Shown here: in pieces, positions 23,325-26,392 of the stretch | How positions within the stretch are numbered: the first letter of the stretch is position 1 | Layout of the letters: each line of letters opens with the position of its first letter | Assembly (NCBI GenBank): GCA_039177555.1 | Contig: JBCDFV010000051.1 | Location: 1-26,392, forward strand | Origin: JANQGH01 sp039177555 | GTDB lineage: Bacteria > Pseudomonadota > Alphaproteobacteria > DSM-16000 > Inquilinaceae | Direction: 5' to 3' | Length of the DNA stretch: 26,392 bases | Program-made: the position numbers and the translations under genes | Notes under the pieces: model-generated | The model's input: the letters and a program-made list of their open reading frames with translations, nothing else | The model's database searches: none | What the model was told of the DNA's origin: nothing

Positions 23325-23786
23325 CTAGAGGGACGAGACCTCCCAAGTCTCGTTGATCGGCGTGCCCGCTGCGCGGATCACCTTGGCGATGGGACAGAAC
23401 TTGGCGAGATCGGATTTGATCGTCTCCATCTGCTCCGCCGTTGCGTCCGTCTTCAACGCGATGGTCATGTTGATCTCCGGGAACGGTACGGCAATCTCGT
23501 CCTGCAGCGAGGCGCCGGTGCGATCGAACAGGGCCTTCAGATCGATGGTCATGTCCTCGATCTTCACGCCCATGGCCTCGGCGATGCGGCTGGTGATGAC
23601 GTTGGTGCAGCCCATCAGGGACGACATCAGCGTCTCGGTCGGCGTCAGGCCCTTGTTGGTGCCGTGCCTCTCCGGCGGTTCGTCGACGATGCTTGCCAGA
23701 TCACGCACGCTGATATCGGTCCTTGCATGGCTTTTGGCTTCCGCCGACATGCGCATCGTGGTCACGGCTTTTTGCTTGATTTTCAT
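23325..23786 (-). CDS. OsmC/Ohr-family peroxide-reducing protein
   Basis: Small cytosolic thiol-dependent peroxidase-like protein that reduces organic hydroperoxides, 153 residues. The family's two redox cysteines are at C60 (SLMGCTNVITSRIAEAMG) and C131 (KFCPIAKVI). The segment NKGLTPTETLMSSL before the first cysteine is typical of the OsmC-like YhfA group. The start is ATG 23786, with GAGGAA eight bases upstream. An ATG at 23852 would add 22 residues through the promoter region. It is divergent from the coxMSL-type genes. Confidence 0.92.
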   Translation of the reverse strand: MKIKQKAVTTMRMSAEAKSHARTDISVRDLASIVDEPPERHGTNKGLTPTETLMSSLMGCTNVITSRIAEAMGVKIEDMTIDLKALFDRTGASLQDEIAVPFPEINMTIALKTDATAEQMETIKSDLAKFCPIAKVIRAAGTPINETWEVSSL

Positions 23787-23923
23787 GGCGTTATTCCTCG
23801 AGAGCGGGCGTCGATCGCGCCCTGACAGGTGCATCACCTTGCAAGTTATCAAATGATAGATAAGATGAAAACGCCGCTCTGGCGGCCAACGAACAAAGGC
23901 ACGTGATCACGGGGCGGAACGTC

Positions 23924-23941
23924 ATGACCAAAGGCCGATGA
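23924..23941 (+). promoter_or_regulatory. five-codon upstream reading frame overlapping the coxM-type start
   Basis: ATG ACC AAA GGC CGA TGA ends as the next ATG begins (ATGA at 23938-23941). A GGGGCGG sequence lies upstream. It may couple or tune translation of the FAD subunit, or it may be chance. Confidence 0.25.
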
Positions 23942-24792
23942 AGGCCCCCGACTTCGACTATCTGCGGGCGGAGAGCCTGGACCAGGCGCTTGATCTGCTC
24001 GCCCAACATGGCGACGAGGCGCGGCTCTTGGCCGGCGGTCAAAGCCTGATGGCGACGCTCAATCTGCGTCTCTCGGCGCCGTCCGTTCTGATCGACCTCA
24101 ACCATGTGACGGACCTTGCCGGCATCACCGAGACGGAGACGGGGGTCCGCATCGGCGCCATGACGCGGCACGTCGCGGTCGAACGGTCGCCGATCGTCGC
24201 CCGCCATCTGCCCTTGATCGCTGCGGCCATGCCGCATGTCGCCCATGCGGCGATCCGCAATCGCGGCACCCTGGGCGGCAGTCTGGCGCTCGCCGACCCG
24301 GCCGCCGAAATGCCGGCCTGTGCGCTCGCCCTGCAGGCGGTTCTCGAAATCGCGGGACCGACTGGCCGACGCCAGGTTGCGGCGGCCGACTTCTTTCGCG
24401 GGCTGTTTGAGACGGCCATCGGCCCAGACGAGGTTCTGGTCGCGGTCGACTATCCCAAGGCGCCGCCGGGTGCGCGCTGGGGCTTTCAGGAACTGGCGCG
24501 TCGCCACGGCGACTACGCGATGGTTGGCCTCGCCGCGATGATTGAGGGCGACCCAATCTGCGACGCTGCCCGTCTCGCCTATTTCGCGGTCGAGGATCGG
24601 CCGGTTCTGGCACATTCGGCCACATCAAAGCTTGCCGGCCGGGCGGTCGACGATGCCGCCATCGCGGCTGCTGAGGACGCACTCGACGCCGATCTCGACC
24701 CCCATGGCGACCTGCATGCCGATGCGGCGACCAAGCGCCACTTGGCGCGGGTGCTGACCCGCCGCGTGCTCGGCAATTTGGGGACGGTCTAG
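23938..24792 (+). CDS. xanthine dehydrogenase/CO dehydrogenase family, FAD-binding medium subunit
   Basis: FAD-carrying subunit (CoxM type) of a molybdenum hydroxylase, passing electrons from the Fe-S subunit to an acceptor. The protein is 284 residues. FAD contacts are recognisable: LLAGGQSLMATLNLRL (30-45) and AAIRNRGTLGGSLALADPA around 104-122. The C-terminal CO_deh_flav_C domain follows (YAMVGLAAMIEGD onwards). The gene order medium-small-large matches coxMSL of Oligotropha-type clusters. AAAGG lies three bases before the ATG. Confidence 0.92.
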   Translation: MKAPDFDYLRAESLDQALDLLAQHGDEARLLAGGQSLMATLNLRLSAPSVLIDLNHVTDLAGITETETGVRIGAMTRHVAVERSPIVARHLPLIAAAMPHVAHAAIRNRGTLGGSLALADPAAEMPACALALQAVLEIAGPTGRRQVAAADFFRGLFETAIGPDEVLVAVDYPKAPPGARWGFQELARRHGDYAMVGLAAMIEGDPICDAARLAYFAVEDRPVLAHSATSKLAGRAVDDAAIAAAEDALDADLDPHGDLHADAATKRHLARVLTRRVLGNLGTV

Positions 24793-24795
24793 CCC

Positions 24796-25284
24796 ATGGC
24801 CTCTCCCGTCGACATCAGCCTCACGATCAATGGCGAGCCTGTCGAGGAACGCGTGCCAGCACGCCTCAGCCTGGTTGATTTCCTGCGCGCCCGCATGGAC
24901 CTGACCGGCAGCCATGTCGGCTGCGAGCACGGCGTCTGCGGTGCCTGTACGGTACGTCTCGACGGCGCAATTGTGCGCGGCTGCCTGACTTTGGCTGTGC
25001 AAGCCGACGGTGCCGTGGTCGAGACCATTGAAGGCGTTTCCGACACCGGCGAGATTGCTGACCTGCAGGAGGCCTTCATACGGCACGCCGCCTTGCAATG
25101 CGGCTTCTGCACCCCGGCGATGCTGCTGACGGCCGCAGAACTGATCGCAAACCGGCCCAACGCCGATCGGGAGGAGATCCGCGCCTTCATCTCCGGCAAC
25201 TATTGCCGCTGCACGGGCTATCGGGCCATCGTCGACGCGGTCGAGGACGTGCTCGCATCCCGCCGCGAGGGGGCCGGGACATGA
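24796..25284 (+). CDS. molybdenum hydroxylase [2Fe-2S] small subunit (CoxS type)
   Basis: The protein has 162 residues and two [2Fe-2S] clusters. The plant-ferredoxin-like cluster uses C43, C48, C51 and C63 (GCEHGVCGACTVRLDG). The second cluster uses C102, C105, C137 and C139 (QCGFCTPAML and NYCRCTGYRAI). All eight ligands are present. The start is three bases after the medium-subunit stop. The stop overlaps the large-subunit ATG, so the three products are likely made together. Confidence 0.96.
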   Translation: MASPVDISLTINGEPVEERVPARLSLVDFLRARMDLTGSHVGCEHGVCGACTVRLDGAIVRGCLTLAVQADGAVVETIEGVSDTGEIADLQEAFIRHAALQCGFCTPAMLLTAAELIANRPNADREEIRAFISGNYCRCTGYRAIVDAVEDVLASRREGAGT

Positions 25285-26392
25285 CCGACGATCGCCGCCC
25301 GCTGTCCGTCTTCGACCGGCCGAACAGCTATGTCGGCAAGACCGTCCCCCGACCGAACGCCAAACGCCTGGTCCAGGGTCGCGGCCGGTTCGTCGATGAC
25401 ATGGTCTTGCCGCGCATGCTGCATGCCGCCTTCGTGCGGTCGCCCTATGCGCACGCGACCATCCGGTCGGTCGATACAAGCGCGGCCAAGGACGTGTCCG
25501 GCGTCGTCGCTGTCTTCGACGGCCACCGGATGCAAGCGCTGTGCGAACCCTGGGTCGGCACGCTGAAGCATCTGGCCGGGCTGCGCTCCCCACCGCAATA
25601 TCCGCTGGCGGTCGATGCCGCCCGCTGGCAGGGCGAGCCGGTCGCGATGGTCGTGGCGACCAGTCGGGCGGTGGCGGAGGACGCCTGCGAGTTGATCGAC
25701 GTCGATTACGACGAACTGCCGGCGGTCGCGGATGCGGAAACCGCGCTCGACCCGGACACGCCCCTGGTCCATCCCGATTTCGACAGCAATCTGGCCTGGA
25801 CCCGCACGGTCGATGCCGGCGACGTCGACGGCGCCTTCGCCGACCCGGATGTCACCGTGGTCGAAGAAACCTTCCATTTCGGCCGCCACACGGGCGTGAC
25901 CTTGGAGGCGCGCGCGACCTTGGCCGACTACGACCCGGCGTCAGACCAGCTCACCGTCTATTACTCAGGCCAGGCGCCGCACATGATGCAGGCGGTTTTC
26001 GCCCGCCATGTCGGCGTGCCGGAGGCGAACATCCGCGTCATCTCCCAGGATGTCGGCGGGTCCTTCGGCATCAAGATCCACACCTATGGCGACGACATGG
26101 CCACCGTGCTTGCTGCCAAGACGCTGCGGCGCCCGGTGAAGTACGTCGCCGACCGGCTGGAAAGCTTCGTCAGCGACATTCACGCCCGCGACCACCGCGT
26201 GCGCGGCCGCCTGGCGATTGGCAAGGACGGCAAGATCGCAGGGCTGGAGATCGACGATCGCACCGGCGTCGGACCCTTCAGCGCCTATCCTCGCACCTCG
26301 GCGATCGAAGCCAACCAGGTGCTGAACCTGACCGGCGGACCCTACCGGATCGAGAACTACCGGGCGCGCGGCGAGGTCGTGTTTCAGAACAA
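25281..26392 (+). CDS. molybdenum hydroxylase large subunit (CoxL type), cut by window edge
   Basis: Molybdopterin-cytosine-dinucleotide-binding catalytic subunit. The frame from ATG 25281 is open for 370 codons to the edge. It begins MTDDRRPLSVFDRPNSYVG, then the Ald_Xan_dh_C domain (RLVQGRGRFVDDM, then MLHAAFVRSPYAHA) and the first molybdopterin-binding block (QDVGGSFGIKIHTYGDD). The window ends shortly before the loop that reads AYRCSFR in true form I CO dehydrogenases, or AYRGAGR in form II and many other oxidoreductases. The substrate class therefore cannot be decided here. About 400 residues are expected beyond the edge. Confidence 0.92.
   Translation, partial: MTDDRRPLSVFDRPNSYVGKTVPRPNAKRLVQGRGRFVDDMVLPRMLHAAFVRSPYAHATIRSVDTSAAKDVSGVVAVFDGHRMQALCEPWVGTLKHLAGLRSPPQYPLAVDAARWQGEPVAMVVATSRAVAEDACELIDVDYDELPAVADAETALDPDTPLVHPDFDSNLAWTRTVDAGDVDGAFADPDVTVVEETFHFGRHTGVTLEARATLADYDPASDQLTVYYSGQAPHMMQAVFARHVGVPEANIRVISQDVGGSFGIKIHTYGDDMATVLAAKTLRRPVKYVADRLESFVSDIHARDHRVRGRLAIGKDGKIAGLEIDDRTGVGPFSAYPRTSAIEANQVLNLTGGPYRIENYRARGEVVFQN

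Noticed and set aside
23847..23858. TATCA-AA-TGATA dyad in the osmC-coxM intergenic region as an operator.
   Set aside because: Five-base AT-rich arms are expected by chance in this AT-rich promoter stretch, and no partner site is seen.
23938..26392. Naming the cluster coxMSL carbon monoxide dehydrogenase outright.
   Set aside because: Many xanthine-dehydrogenase-family enzymes share this order, and the decisive active-site loop is outside the window.

Overview
The window looks like chromosomal DNA of a GC-rich alphaproteobacterium. The rluD-rpoH order, a DUF6476-type gene head-to-head with rluD, and a coxMSL-type gene cluster all point that way, most likely to a Rhodospirillales-like lineage. 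The genus cannot be named from sequence alone. Most of the window is ordinary metabolism and transport. The stand-out is one very large, oddly built secreted glycoside hydrolase.

Layout. 1-2953 is housekeeping: the start of rpoH (sigma-32, cut by the left edge) and rluD on the minus strand, a small membrane protein gene sharing one base of its start codon with rluD, a threonine aldolase and tRNA-Glu(CTC). 2954-3493 is a 540-base gap with hairpins and candidate operators but no convincing gene. 3494-10732 is a six-gene carbohydrate operon on the plus strand: periplasmic binding protein, zinc dehydrogenase, FGGY kinase, SorC-type regulator, double-domain ABC ATPase and permease. The last four genes overlap end to start. 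It encodes uptake, one oxidation and one phosphorylation of an unidentified sugar or polyol.

11060-14464 is a 1134-residue cellulase-like protein. A GH5 catalytic domain sits inside a split Calx-beta domain, flanked by a repeated GDPGxGGS linker. It is followed by Asp-Pro repeat linkers and an unrecognised histidine-rich domain of about 230 residues, and a CBM2-like module lies at each end. It has no Sec signal peptide. Convergent to it are two glycosyltransferase genes (14572-16669), the first of which is AT-richer than its surroundings.

16826-20155 (minus) holds a hypothetical gene and an SsuABC/TauABC-like ABC operon. That operon has a readable sigma-70-type promoter whose -10 to -35 region is covered by a 30-base dyad. 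20176-22856 (minus) is a pirin gene followed 8 bases later by a KefB/KefC-like antiporter. 22961-23234 contains an intact small gene (51 residues) with an ideal ribosome binding site, a hairpin touching that site, and its own terminator. OsmC (minus) is divergent from a coxM-coxS-coxL-type molybdenum hydroxylase operon (plus), whose large subunit is cut by the right edge just before its subtype-defining active-site loop.
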